This document shows positions 44,926 through 52,288 of a stretch of 64,000 nt of DNA, piece after piece (the first letter of the stretch is position 1; each line of letters starts with the position of its first letter). Both the position numbers and the translations under genes were made by a program. Below the pieces are notes generated by a model, which saw nothing but the letters and a program-made list of their open reading frames with translations, did not search any database and was not told where the DNA came from. Source of the DNA: CAYUPI01 sp964446585 (GTDB lineage: Bacteria > Verrucomicrobiota > Verrucomicrobiia > Limisphaerales > UBA8199); the NCBI GenBank assembly GCA_964446585.1, contig CAYUPI010000001.1, positions 62,001-126,000 on the forward strand, given 5' to 3'.

Positions 44926-46284
44926 CTAGATGCGTTCAAAGTAACGAATTTTTTCCCAGTCGGTGACAGCGTTGCTGAAAGCTTCAATCTCCAGGCGCGC
45001 ATGATGAACGTAGAACTCGATGACCTCGTGGCCAAATGCCGCTCGCGCGAGCTTTGAGCGCTCGAGCAATGTGGCCGCCTCGGACAGGCTACCGGGCAAC
45101 CGCGAGAGATTTGGATCCACGTACGCGTTTCCGGCGTATTCATCGCCGCAATCAAGCTTTTCTTCTACTCCCGCCTTGCCGGCGGCCAGCATGGCAGCAA
45201 ACGCGAGATACGGATTTGCATCCGCACCCGGCATCCGATTTTCGAGACGAAAACTATCCTCCTCGCCCACGACTCGGAAGCCGACCGTCCGGTTATCCAC
45301 CGCCCATGCCATCCGTGTCGGCGCCCAACTACCGGGTTGATACCGCTTGTAGCTGTTGATCGTGGGCGCAAAAAAGAGGCAGAATTCGGGAGAATATTTG
45401 ATAAGGCCGCCGAGGAATTGGCGAAAGAGCGTGTTCCGTGTTCCTTGTTTCGGGTTTCGTGTGGCTCCCCAAAACGCGTTTCGAGCGCCTCTCCAGAGGC
45501 TCATGTGGATATGGCAGGAATTGCCGGCCTCGGAGGGCGCATACTTGGCCATGAAAGATACAGCTTTACCATGCTGCTCGGCGATCTCCTTAACGCCTTG
45601 CTTGAAGAGCACATGCATGTCGGCCATAGCCAACGGTTCGGCGTAGGTGAAGTTGATCTCGTGCTGGCCGCGGCTCCATTCGCCCTTGCTGCTCTCGACC
45701 GGGACGCGCGCTGCGGTCATCGAACTGCGGAGGGTGCGCATCAACGGCTCGTCGCGGGTGGTTTGCATCAGGTGATAATCGATACGGTAATCGCTCGACG
45801 GCTGCAGCTCGCGATAGCTCGAGGCGAACGCAGAGTGATAAGTCTGGTTGAACACATAGAACTCCAGCTCGCTGGCGCAAACACAACTGAGTCCCCTGGC
45901 CTTCAGTCGCTCCAGTTGGCTGCGCAACACGGAGCGGGGCGCCTCCCTCACCAGGGAGCCATCGGACCGGACATAATCGCAGATCACCAGCGCTGCGCCA
46001 GCCTGCCAGGGCAAAACGCGCAGCGTCTCCAGATCCGGCCGCAGAGCGAAATCCCCGAATCCAGCCTCCCAGCTTGCGACCTTGAAGCCATCCAGTGGAT
46101 CCATCTCCATGTTCACCGTCAGCAGATAATTGCAGCAATGCGTCCCGTGCTTCAGAACCGACTCGAGGAACACGTCGCCGCGAAATCGCTTGCCGACGAG
46201 CCGTCCGAAAGGATCGGGAAAAGCTACGACGACGGTATCGATGGTGCCGGAGCGGATCTGGCTCTTGAGCGCTTGGAGGTTCAT
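44926..46284 (-). CDS. Glutamine synthetase-family ligase (GS/gamma-glutamyl-amide type)
   Basis: About 452 residues. The ATG at 46284 (MNLQALKSQIRSG) gives a GS-fold protein with the conserved CASELEFYVF, WSRGQHEINFTYAEPLAMAD, GNSCHIHMSLWR, FAPTINSYKRYQPGSWAPT and RLENRMPGADANPYLAFAAM. It lacks clear features of type I GlnA and resembles the GlnA/PuuA branch that glutamylates amines such as putrescine or methylamine. Residues 275-285 (TRNPKQGTRNT) are encoded by a heptad array and sit between NAFWGA and LFRQFLGG, probably a surface loop. Its neighbours include ALDH and ADH genes, compatible with amine catabolism; true substrate unknown. Confidence 0.88.
   Translation of the reverse strand: MNLQALKSQIRSGTIDTVVVAFPDPFGRLVGKRFRGDVFLESVLKHGTHCCNYLLTVNMEMDPLDGFKVASWEAGFGDFALRPDLETLRVLPWQAGAALVICDYVRSDGSLVREAPRSVLRSQLERLKARGLSCVCASELEFYVFNQTYHSAFASSYRELQPSSDYRIDYHLMQTTRDEPLMRTLRSSMTAARVPVESSKGEWSRGQHEINFTYAEPLAMADMHVLFKQGVKEIAEQHGKAVSFMAKYAPSEAGNSCHIHMSLWRGARNAFWGATRNPKQGTRNTLFRQFLGGLIKYSPEFCLFFAPTINSYKRYQPGSWAPTRMAWAVDNRTVGFRVVGEEDSFRLENRMPGADANPYLAFAAMLAAGKAGVEEKLDCGDEYAGNAYVDPNLSRLPGSLSEAATLLERSKLARAAFGHEVIEFYVHHARLEIEAFSNAVTDWEKIRYFERI
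45431..45461. repeat. Heptad tandem repeat array inside the glutamine synthetase gene
   Basis: Units GTGTTCC, GTGTTCC, TTGTTTC, GGGTTTC and GTG lie in frame in the GS-like gene; 31 bp encode residues 275-285. The unit is the same as in the arrays at 49614-49783 (GTGTTCC and its complement GGAACAC). It keeps the reading frame and lies in a region of family length variation. Confidence 0.85.
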
Positions 46285-46300
46285 GGCTTTGTGAGAAGCG

Positions 46301-46871
46301 AAACGTGAAACGTGAAACGTGAAAACATAATTAAGCCATTGGTACTCGTTCGAGTAGCTCACGGACGTCCCCATTTACAGACAGATCGCTCAATTCCCAA
46401 GTCGCTCGATACGCGACCGGGTCCTCCCGCAAGACCTGACCTCGTTGGTCTGGAATCATCGCGAGCAAGAGCTTGATAATGTGCGTGAGGAGCCCAATTC
46501 GATGAGTTCCGACAACTTCCGTCAAGACATACGGACCTTGGTAGTACCAGCCTCGAGCCTCGCGTGCTGAGCCGAGCGCAAATTCATAGAATCGTGCACG
46601 GTCCCTGCCTGTGCCGCGAGAGTACCCTTCCTCTATGTCTGCACTAATGCCGCCGGCTGAGCGGTAAAGCTGGTCGGAAAGACTCACCGTTCGCTTATCG
46701 CTCAGCAACCGCGTTGCATCGTGCCAAGCGAGATCTGCGAGGAACAAGCCCAGCCGATAAGCCTCGGATTTCCAAACCGAATCGGCCTTTATTTCTTCAG
46801 GCACTGTAGCTTTCCATTCGCAGTATTTCATGTTTGCCTTCGGCCTTTCTCACGTTTCACGTTTCACGTTT
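46301..46871. mobile_element. Heptad-bounded four-helix-bundle cassette, intact
   Basis: Two 22-bp arms are exact reverse complements: 46301-46322 (three CGTGAAA-type units) and 46850-46871 (three TCACGTT-type units). They enclose 527 bp that hold only the four-helix-bundle gene. The right arm lies 18 bp upstream of its start codon and the left arm 8 bp after its stop. The unit sits between an aldehyde dehydrogenase and a GS-like gene on the same strand. No transposase was seen, so mobility is inferred from architecture and from the deleted copy at 49614-49783. Confidence 0.6.
46331..46831 (-). CDS. Four-helix-bundle protein (S23/IVP-type)
   Basis: A 166-residue protein of the four-helix-bundle family first seen in 23S rRNA intervening sequences (and related to Avd of diversity-generating retroelements). 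The family core is DQLYRSAGGISADIEEGYSR, followed by RARFYEFALGSAREARGWYY and a long C-terminal helix. Its N-terminus (EWKATVPEEIKADSVWKSEA) is repeated by a 25-codon remnant at 49662-49736. The protein binds RNA or DNA in the few studied relatives; the role of stand-alone copies is unknown. It is inside the inverted heptad arms, transcribed in the same direction as its neighbours. Confidence 0.87.
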   Translation of the reverse strand: MKYCEWKATVPEEIKADSVWKSEAYRLGLFLADLAWHDATRLLSDKRTVSLSDQLYRSAGGISADIEEGYSRGTGRDRARFYEFALGSAREARGWYYQGPYVLTEVVGTHRIGLLTHIIKLLLAMIPDQRGQVLREDPVAYRATWELSDLSVNGDVRELLERVPMA

Positions 46872-48302
46872 TCATTCAGCCACATACACGTTTTTCAACT
46901 CCGTGTAACCTTCCATCGCGGCCATTCCGAGGTCGCGGCCGATGCCGCTTTGTTTGAAGCCGCCAAAAGGCGCCTCGACATGGACGCTGCTATGCGAGTT
47001 GATACTGAGCACTCCGCTTTCAATCCGCCGGGCCAGCCGCAAGGCGCGGCGCAAATCATTCGTCCAAAGCGAGCCGCTGAGGCCATAAGGCGAAGCGTTG
47101 ACGTCGCGAATCATTTGCTCTTCATCGTCGAAAGAACTCACGCAAACCACGGGACCAAAAATCTCCTCCCGCCAGCATCGGGTCGTTTTTTGCACGTCGA
47201 GCAGGACCGTCGGCTCGAGGTAGTACCCTTTCGGCTGTGGACGTCCGCCGCCGCAGGCAAAAGTGCTCCGCTGCGTTTTTGCATCAGCCAGGTACTCTTC
47301 CACGGTCGCCCGCTGACCCGCCGACACCAGTGGTCCGAACTGGGTTTCGGGCCGGGCCGGATCGCCCACGACGAGCTGACGGGTCGTGGCGACAAACTTT
47401 TCCACGAACGGCTCGAAAATATCGCGTTCGACGAATACACGGCTGCGCGCGCAGCAATCCTGGCCAGTGTTGGCGAACACGCTCATCGGTGAGGTTTCCG
47501 CGGCCCGGCGCCAGTCGGAATCCGCAAAAATGACATTCGGCGATTTGCCACCGAGTTCAAGGGAGATGCGCTTGAAATCGCGGGAAGCGAGTTCCATAAC
47601 GCGGCGGCCAACTTCCGTTGAGCCGGTCAGCGAGACTTTTCGAATCAGCGGATGGGTGATGAGCGCCTCCCCGATGGCGCCACCAGGACCGGGCAATACC
47701 TGCAATACCCCCCGCGGCAAACCGGCCTGGTGCGCCAATTCGCCCAGTCGGATGGCGGTCAAGGGCGACAATGATGCCGGTTTCAGCACTACGCAATTGC
47801 CGGCCGCCAGGGCAGGCGCAGTTTTCCAGCACGCAATGGGAAACGGAAAGTTCCACGGCACGATGCAGGCCACTACGCCCATCGGCTGGCGCAGCGTGAA
47901 ATCAAAGCCGCCACGCGCCACAGGGATGGTCTGGCCGCAGAATTTGGTGATCGCGCCGGCGTAATACTCGAAGACGCGAGCGCCGAGCGCAGCTTCATCC
48001 CTCGCGTCGCTGATGGGTTTGCCGATGTGGAGTGTTTCGAGCTGGGCAATGTCCTCGAGGTTTTCACGCAGCACGCGCGCAACATTGAAAAGAATCTCGG
48101 TTCGTTTGCCCGCGGTAAGGTCGCGCCAGCCGCTTTTCCAGGCGCGGTGGGCCGATTCCACAGCGGAGCCAACGTCCGCGACGTCAGCAGCGGCGACTTC
48201 GGCAAATGCGGTTTCGGTAGCCGGATTAATCAGCGTCGTGCGTCGCCCCGAGGCTGAGTTGCGCGGGGCGCCGTCGATGAAGAGCTGGAGGGGAAGCGTC
48301 AT
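46872..48302 (-). CDS. NAD-dependent aldehyde dehydrogenase
   Basis: A 476-residue ALDH. Catalytic Cys283 lies in ANTGQDCCARS and the general base Glu249 in SLELGGKSPN. The coenzyme-binding segment is VSLTGSTEVGRRVME, with Asn151 in VPWNFPFP. LEPTVLLDV and EEIFGPVVCVSSFD follow. Substrate cannot be read from the sequence; betaine aldehyde, aminoaldehyde or similar fit the neighbouring ADH, GS-like and Rieske genes. It lies directly next to the right arm of the heptad cassette (its stop is 1 bp away). Confidence 0.92.
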   Translation of the reverse strand: MTLPLQLFIDGAPRNSASGRRTTLINPATETAFAEVAAADVADVGSAVESAHRAWKSGWRDLTAGKRTEILFNVARVLRENLEDIAQLETLHIGKPISDARDEAALGARVFEYYAGAITKFCGQTIPVARGGFDFTLRQPMGVVACIVPWNFPFPIACWKTAPALAAGNCVVLKPASLSPLTAIRLGELAHQAGLPRGVLQVLPGPGGAIGEALITHPLIRKVSLTGSTEVGRRVMELASRDFKRISLELGGKSPNVIFADSDWRRAAETSPMSVFANTGQDCCARSRVFVERDIFEPFVEKFVATTRQLVVGDPARPETQFGPLVSAGQRATVEEYLADAKTQRSTFACGGGRPQPKGYYLEPTVLLDVQKTTRCWREEIFGPVVCVSSFDDEEQMIRDVNASPYGLSGSLWTNDLRRALRLARRIESGVLSINSHSSVHVEAPFGGFKQSGIGRDLGMAAMEGYTELKNVYVAE

Positions 48303-48332
48303 GAGCCGTGTTGCACGCTGAGTGTCACGTGT

Positions 48333-49661
48333 TCAGTTTCGAATGCAATACAGATGAGTATCGGTTCTTACGTACAACGACTTTTCGCCGAGGGCAGGAG
48401 TCGCCACCAGAGCGCCTTGAAGAGGGTTCTCAGACAGTCGCTCGAGTTGACGGCCCGCCTTGATGACGATGGTCGTCGCATCCTGTCGGAAGAAATAGAC
48501 GTGGTCGTGAGCGAACAGCGGCGAGGCCAGGCACGGGCCGCCTAACCGCTCCTGCCATCGGATCTCGCCGGTGCTCGCGTCGGCGCAAGTGGCCATACCG
48601 TCATCGGAAACCCAATAGATCTCGTCCCCGGCGAGAGTGGGAGAGGACATCACTGGCACCTGGCGCAGGGATTTCCAGGCGACATGGCTTTCGGTCACAT
48701 CGTTATGGCCATCCACACGCACAGCCCAGAGCTGAGGTTTGAAACAGCCGGTGCCGAAATACAACAGTCCTTGACCGAACACAGGGCTTGTCCCGATGGA
48801 AAACCCACGCCCATGGTGCACCCGCCAGATTTCTTTTCCTGTGAGTAGCTCGTACGCAACTGCCCACTGCGCTCCCGGGGCGACTACTTGAGCTTGATCA
48901 CCTTGCTCCAGGACTAACGGCGTGCAGAATGACTTCTTCAGATCACCGCTGGAACCGGTCAAGGGCGGGCGCTCAGTTTTCCAGATGGTTTGACCTGTAT
49001 TCTTGTCCAGCGCCGCAACATATTGCGCATCCCGACCGTCGCGCACCAGAAACAGGCGGTCGCGCCACAGCACGGGAGAGCTGCCTGGCCCGACCTGGTG
49101 ATCGAGTCGGAGTTGCTGTTTCCAGAGGACCTTGCCTGTGCTGGCCTCGAGGCAGACAGTGCCGTAGGTGCCGAAGTCGCAATAGACGCGGCCCGGCTCG
49201 GCGACTGGCGTCGGCGTCGCCCAACTGTTGAGCCAGTGAACCGGGTCAGGATGGACCACATCAAAAAGGACGACGTCCCAGAGGCTCCTGCCGGTCGCGG
49301 TGTCCAGACACGCGGCACGCAGAGATACATGCTCGGCCACCTGCATGTCATCCGATCGGATGTTGGTGCGAACCACACCTTGCTCAACCGCCGCCGTCAG
49401 CCAAAGCCGGTCGCCCAGCGTGATCGGCGAGGAACGGCCGCGCCCGTTCAGTCGGACCTTCCAGGCGACGTTCGTGGTTTCGCTCCAGGCGATTGGCGGC
49501 TGGGCGCTTGGTGCTGACCCGTCGCCAGTGGGCCCGCGGAATCGGGGCCAGTCGAGGGCGGAGGCAGAGCAGCAGAGAAGGAGCGTGAGAGCGAGAAGCG
49601 GGACCGAAGGGATGTGCTCCGTGCTCCGTGCTCCGTGTTCCGTGAATTCAGGTTCGGGCAT
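48333..49661 (-). CDS. Secreted PQQ-like beta-propeller protein
   Basis: About 442 residues if translation begins at the ATG at 49661 (MPEPEFTEHGARSTEHIPSV), which leads into a signal segment (PLLALTLLLCCSASA). The mature part has PQQ-like tryptophan-docking repeats: CLDTATGRSLWDVV, CLEASTGKVLWKQQ, ALDKNTGQTIWKTE, YELLTGKEIWRVH and CADASTGEIRWQER. No calcium/PQQ catalytic residues were identified, so it may be a structural beta-propeller. An in-frame ATG at 49736 would add 25 residues, which are the four-helix remnant. Residues of the signal region (TEHGARSTEH) are encoded by heptad repeats. Confidence 0.82.
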   Translation of the reverse strand: MPEPEFTEHGARSTEHIPSVPLLALTLLLCCSASALDWPRFRGPTGDGSAPSAQPPIAWSETTNVAWKVRLNGRGRSSPITLGDRLWLTAAVEQGVVRTNIRSDDMQVAEHVSLRAACLDTATGRSLWDVVLFDVVHPDPVHWLNSWATPTPVAEPGRVYCDFGTYGTVCLEASTGKVLWKQQLRLDHQVGPGSSPVLWRDRLFLVRDGRDAQYVAALDKNTGQTIWKTERPPLTGSSGDLKKSFCTPLVLEQGDQAQVVAPGAQWAVAYELLTGKEIWRVHHGRGFSIGTSPVFGQGLLYFGTGCFKPQLWAVRVDGHNDVTESHVAWKSLRQVPVMSSPTLAGDEIYWVSDDGMATCADASTGEIRWQERLGGPCLASPLFAHDHVYFFRQDATTIVIKAGRQLERLSENPLQGALVATPALGEKSLYVRTDTHLYCIRN

Positions 49662-49783
49662 TGGAACAGAGGGATTCCAGAGCGGATCCTCTCGAATTTG
49701 CGCCGGGACTGTCTTCAACCAATCGGTGTAGTTCATTTAAGAGTCTCTCAAACCGAATTCACGGAACACGAAACACGAAACAC
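49614..49783. mobile_element. Heptad-bounded cassette, internally deleted copy
   Basis: The left array is GTGCTCC (three units), GTGTTCC, GTGAATTC (49614-49649). The right array is GAATTCAC, GGAACAC, GAAACAC, GAAACAC (49755-49783). The inner 15 bp (49635-49649 and 49755-49769) are exact reverse complements and the outer heptads diverge between the arms. Only 105 bp lie between the arms, holding the 5' end of a four-helix-bundle gene in the same orientation as the intact copy. The start-to-right-arm spacing is 18 bp, as at 46832-46849. It appears to be a deletion derivative. Confidence 0.55.
49662..49736 (-). pseudogene. Remnant 5' end of a four-helix-bundle gene
   Basis: Twenty-five codons from the ATG at 49736 read MNYTDWLKTVPAQIREDPLW then NPSVP. 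They align with the N-terminus of the protein at 46331-46831 (KYCEWKATVPEEIKADSVWK). After this the match stops and the frame runs into the quinoprotein N-terminus, so the rest of the bundle has been lost. It is probably not expressed as a separate protein, but may lengthen the quinoprotein if this ATG is used. Confidence 0.65.
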
Positions 49784-49788
49784 GTTCC

Positions 49789-50943
49789 TCACAGCACCTC
49801 CTCATAAAGCCTCCTCAAATCCGCTTTGGTCACCGGCACAGCGTTCGTTTTATGGCAAGGATCCTCGTACGCCTGGTCGGCCAGCTCCTCAAGCTGGTGC
49901 TCCTTAACACCCTGTTCGCGCAACCGCGTGTTCAGGCCCAGGCCGGCCAGGAATTCGCCGACGCACTGGATGGTTCGTTGATCGGCCTCGGAATCCGAGC
50001 TCTTCATCACGTCCAGCCCGCAGGCAATTCCGATTCGGCGATAAAGTCCAGGCTTGCGGTCCGCGCAGAATTTCATCCCTGCCACGAGGCAGAGCGCATT
50101 TGCCAGCCCGTGGTGCATGCCGCACACTGTCGAGAGCGGGTGCGCGAGGGAATGCACGACACCCAGGTCCTTTTGGAACGCGACCGCTCCCATTGCTGCC
50201 GCGACCAACATTTTGCCCCGCGCCTCCAGGTCTTTGCCGTCACGATATGCCCGCGGCAGGTTCTCTACGATCAGCCGAATGCCTTCGAGCGCGATGCCGT
50301 CGCACATCGGATGGAAAACGGGACAAGTAAAAGATTCGATGCAATGCGTGAGAGCATCGGCGCCGGTCGCGGCTGTCAGTTTCGGCGGCAACCCGACCGT
50401 GAGCTCCGGGTCCAGGATCACCAGCCTGGCAAGCAGTTCGGGGTGAAAAAGGACTGCTTTGCGATGCGTCGCGTCCAGGGTGATCACGGAGCTGCGGCCG
50501 ACTTCACTGCCTGTACCGGCCGTCGTCGGGATTGCGATGAAGGGCGCCAGCCCCGACCAATCGGTTTCGTCGTAAAACCTGGCGAAATTCAACTCCGGCC
50601 GCTTGATAAGCAGCCGCGCTGCCTTGCCGACGTCGAGGGGGCTGCCTCCGCCAATGGCAATCATTCCATCGCAGCGCTTCTCACGATAGCGCGCCGCAGC
50701 CTGGCGAACGTCGTCTTCGACCGGATTCGAGTGGACATCGGAATACACGAACCAATCCTGGCCCTGCGCCTTTTCGCCCAAAGTTGCGATGAAGCTCCGA
50801 AAGGCACCTGTGCCGACCAGGCCGGGATCTGTAACTACCAGCGGTCGCCGCATGCCCAGGCTCCTGGTTCGGGAGGGCAGTTCAGCCAAAGCACCCGCGC
50901 CAAATAGGGTTGGCGTGGGGAAAGAGAACGTCGCCAGGCTCAT
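49789..50943 (-). CDS. Iron-containing alcohol dehydrogenase (family III)
   Basis: A 384-residue Fe-ADH. The NAD-binding GGGSPLDVGKAA motif (~97-108), IPTTAGTGSEVGRSSVI, and iron ligands in DALTHCIESFTCPVFHP (Asp, His) and VVHSLAHPLSTVCGMHHGLANA (His residues) are present. It would reduce an aldehyde or oxidise an alcohol, for instance ethanolamine-, choline- or lactaldehyde-type substrates. It lies 58 bp downstream of the PchP-like phosphatase gene and upstream of the deleted heptad cassette, in the same direction. Confidence 0.93.
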   Translation of the reverse strand: MSLATFSFPTPTLFGAGALAELPSRTRSLGMRRPLVVTDPGLVGTGAFRSFIATLGEKAQGQDWFVYSDVHSNPVEDDVRQAAARYREKRCDGMIAIGGGSPLDVGKAARLLIKRPELNFARFYDETDWSGLAPFIAIPTTAGTGSEVGRSSVITLDATHRKAVLFHPELLARLVILDPELTVGLPPKLTAATGADALTHCIESFTCPVFHPMCDGIALEGIRLIVENLPRAYRDGKDLEARGKMLVAAAMGAVAFQKDLGVVHSLAHPLSTVCGMHHGLANALCLVAGMKFCADRKPGLYRRIGIACGLDVMKSSDSEADQRTIQCVGEFLAGLGLNTRLREQGVKEHQLEELADQAYEDPCHKTNAVPVTKADLRRLYEEVL

Positions 50944-51001
50944 AGTCGCATTCGGGACATAAAATTGCGGGGCAAATTTCTAGGTGAAAATGAGGTTGTG
51001 G

Positions 51002-52195
51002 TCAAACTGAACCCGAGCTGTAACCCCTGGCGTCCAGGCGAGCGAGCAAGCGCAGGGATTGACGGACTTCTGGAGGAACTTTTTTCAGCCGGCGCGAGAC
51101 TTCGCTCGAAGCAGAAACAAACCCCGGCGCGGTTCTGGTGAGAGTTGCTTGGACCATCCAGCCTGGCCGGCCCGTCTTACGGACGAGGCTCAATGCCGCC
51201 TGCTGATAAGCTGGCTTTTCCAATCGTGCAATCCAGAGCCTGTTCTCGCTAGATTCCAGCATGGCATGATCGCCCGGGCTGTCACCCACATAGAGATACG
51301 GGCTGCGGCCAATGGCGTCGAAAACGCAGGCGAGCTTTCCGGAGTAGGTGGGCACGGGGAATTGCAAGCGGCTCGTGAGCCGAAACGACCCGAGGGCCCG
51401 CTCGTCCAACGCGGCATAGCCGGCATGGTCGCGCACCAACAATTCGTCTTTGTAAAGGCGATCTTTGCCGTCGGCCAAGAGAGTCGAAACTCCAAGAATA
51501 TGGTCGGCCTGGATCCCATGATTGACACCGAGGCGGCGCAAGCTCGGATTGAGGAGGAATTGCACCATCCAGCGGATGCTCCAAACATTGCCGGCGGAGA
51601 CGATCCAAATGTCAAACCGGTGACGCAGCAAAGCGGCGAGCAGCTCCACCATCTCAGGATAGAAGAACGGCACCGGGAAGGCTGTCCTGCCGGGCGTAAC
51701 CTCTATGAACGCTGGCTTTGAGGAGTTCGACAGCACAAAGGCAGTGCGCGTGGCATTGACGACATCCAGCGGACGAAGGCCCTCCATGACCTCAACGGCC
51801 CAGACATACCCATTGGCCAAAGGAGAAGGATCCGCGGAACCGTGAGCGCTTGCCATTAGAAAAGCCTCGTAATACTCGGTCGGATCGGCGCAAGACTGGA
51901 GCGTGATTCGAGTGTTCCCCGGTGGCCGGAACGGCGGGCAGAGGCTCGGTGGCAAGCGCGCTGCCTTGATTAGGCCGGAATTGACCAGGACGGCTAGCGT
52001 CGCCTCGCTGATGTCCCCGCAGATGATGGTGTGGTCGAAATCGAGCACGACGGGGAGTCGCCGGCCCGCCCCATCGCGTATCAGACGCTCAAGCCGGACC
52101 CGCGTCGTTGGGTTCCAGCCTTGAGCCTGAAGTATGCCTTTGGGATTTTTTGCCCGCTGCCAAATCCGGCGGCGAGCGCCCGCTTGGGACGACAT
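51002..52195 (-). CDS. HAD phosphatase, PchP-like (phosphocholine phosphatase candidate)
   Basis: About 397 residues. The ATG at 52195 is chosen. HAD motif I is VVLDFDHTIICGD (nucleophile Asp52 and Asp54). Motif II is IWIVSAGNVWSIRWM. HGIQADHILGVSTLL and SGKLACVFDAIGRSPYLYVG then DSPGDHAML (motif III/IV) resemble Pseudomonas phosphorylcholine phosphatase PchP by eye. A cap insert lies between motifs I and II. PchP releases choline from phosphocholine, fitting the OPA-type carrier and Rieske oxygenase upstream. Other HAD substrates cannot be excluded. Confidence 0.75.
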   Translation of the reverse strand: MSSQAGARRRIWQRAKNPKGILQAQGWNPTTRVRLERLIRDGAGRRLPVVLDFDHTIICGDISEATLAVLVNSGLIKAARLPPSLCPPFRPPGNTRITLQSCADPTEYYEAFLMASAHGSADPSPLANGYVWAVEVMEGLRPLDVVNATRTAFVLSNSSKPAFIEVTPGRTAFPVPFFYPEMVELLAALLRHRFDIWIVSAGNVWSIRWMVQFLLNPSLRRLGVNHGIQADHILGVSTLLADGKDRLYKDELLVRDHAGYAALDERALGSFRLTSRLQFPVPTYSGKLACVFDAIGRSPYLYVGDSPGDHAMLESSENRLWIARLEKPAYQQAALSLVRKTGRPGWMVQATLTRTAPGFVSASSEVSRRLKKVPPEVRQSLRLLARLDARGYSSGSV

Positions 52196-52288
52196 GCCGT
52201 GATCATAAGTAACAGAGGAGGCAAGTCCAGATGGGAGTAACGGTAAGCCGAAGCCGAGGCCGCTCGCCTCCGTCATTCGGGCCGAGGA

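Noticed and set aside
49852..50907. 351-codon plus-strand frame opposite the Fe-ADH gene
   Set aside because: Antisense shadow of a clear iron-containing dehydrogenase with intact motifs.
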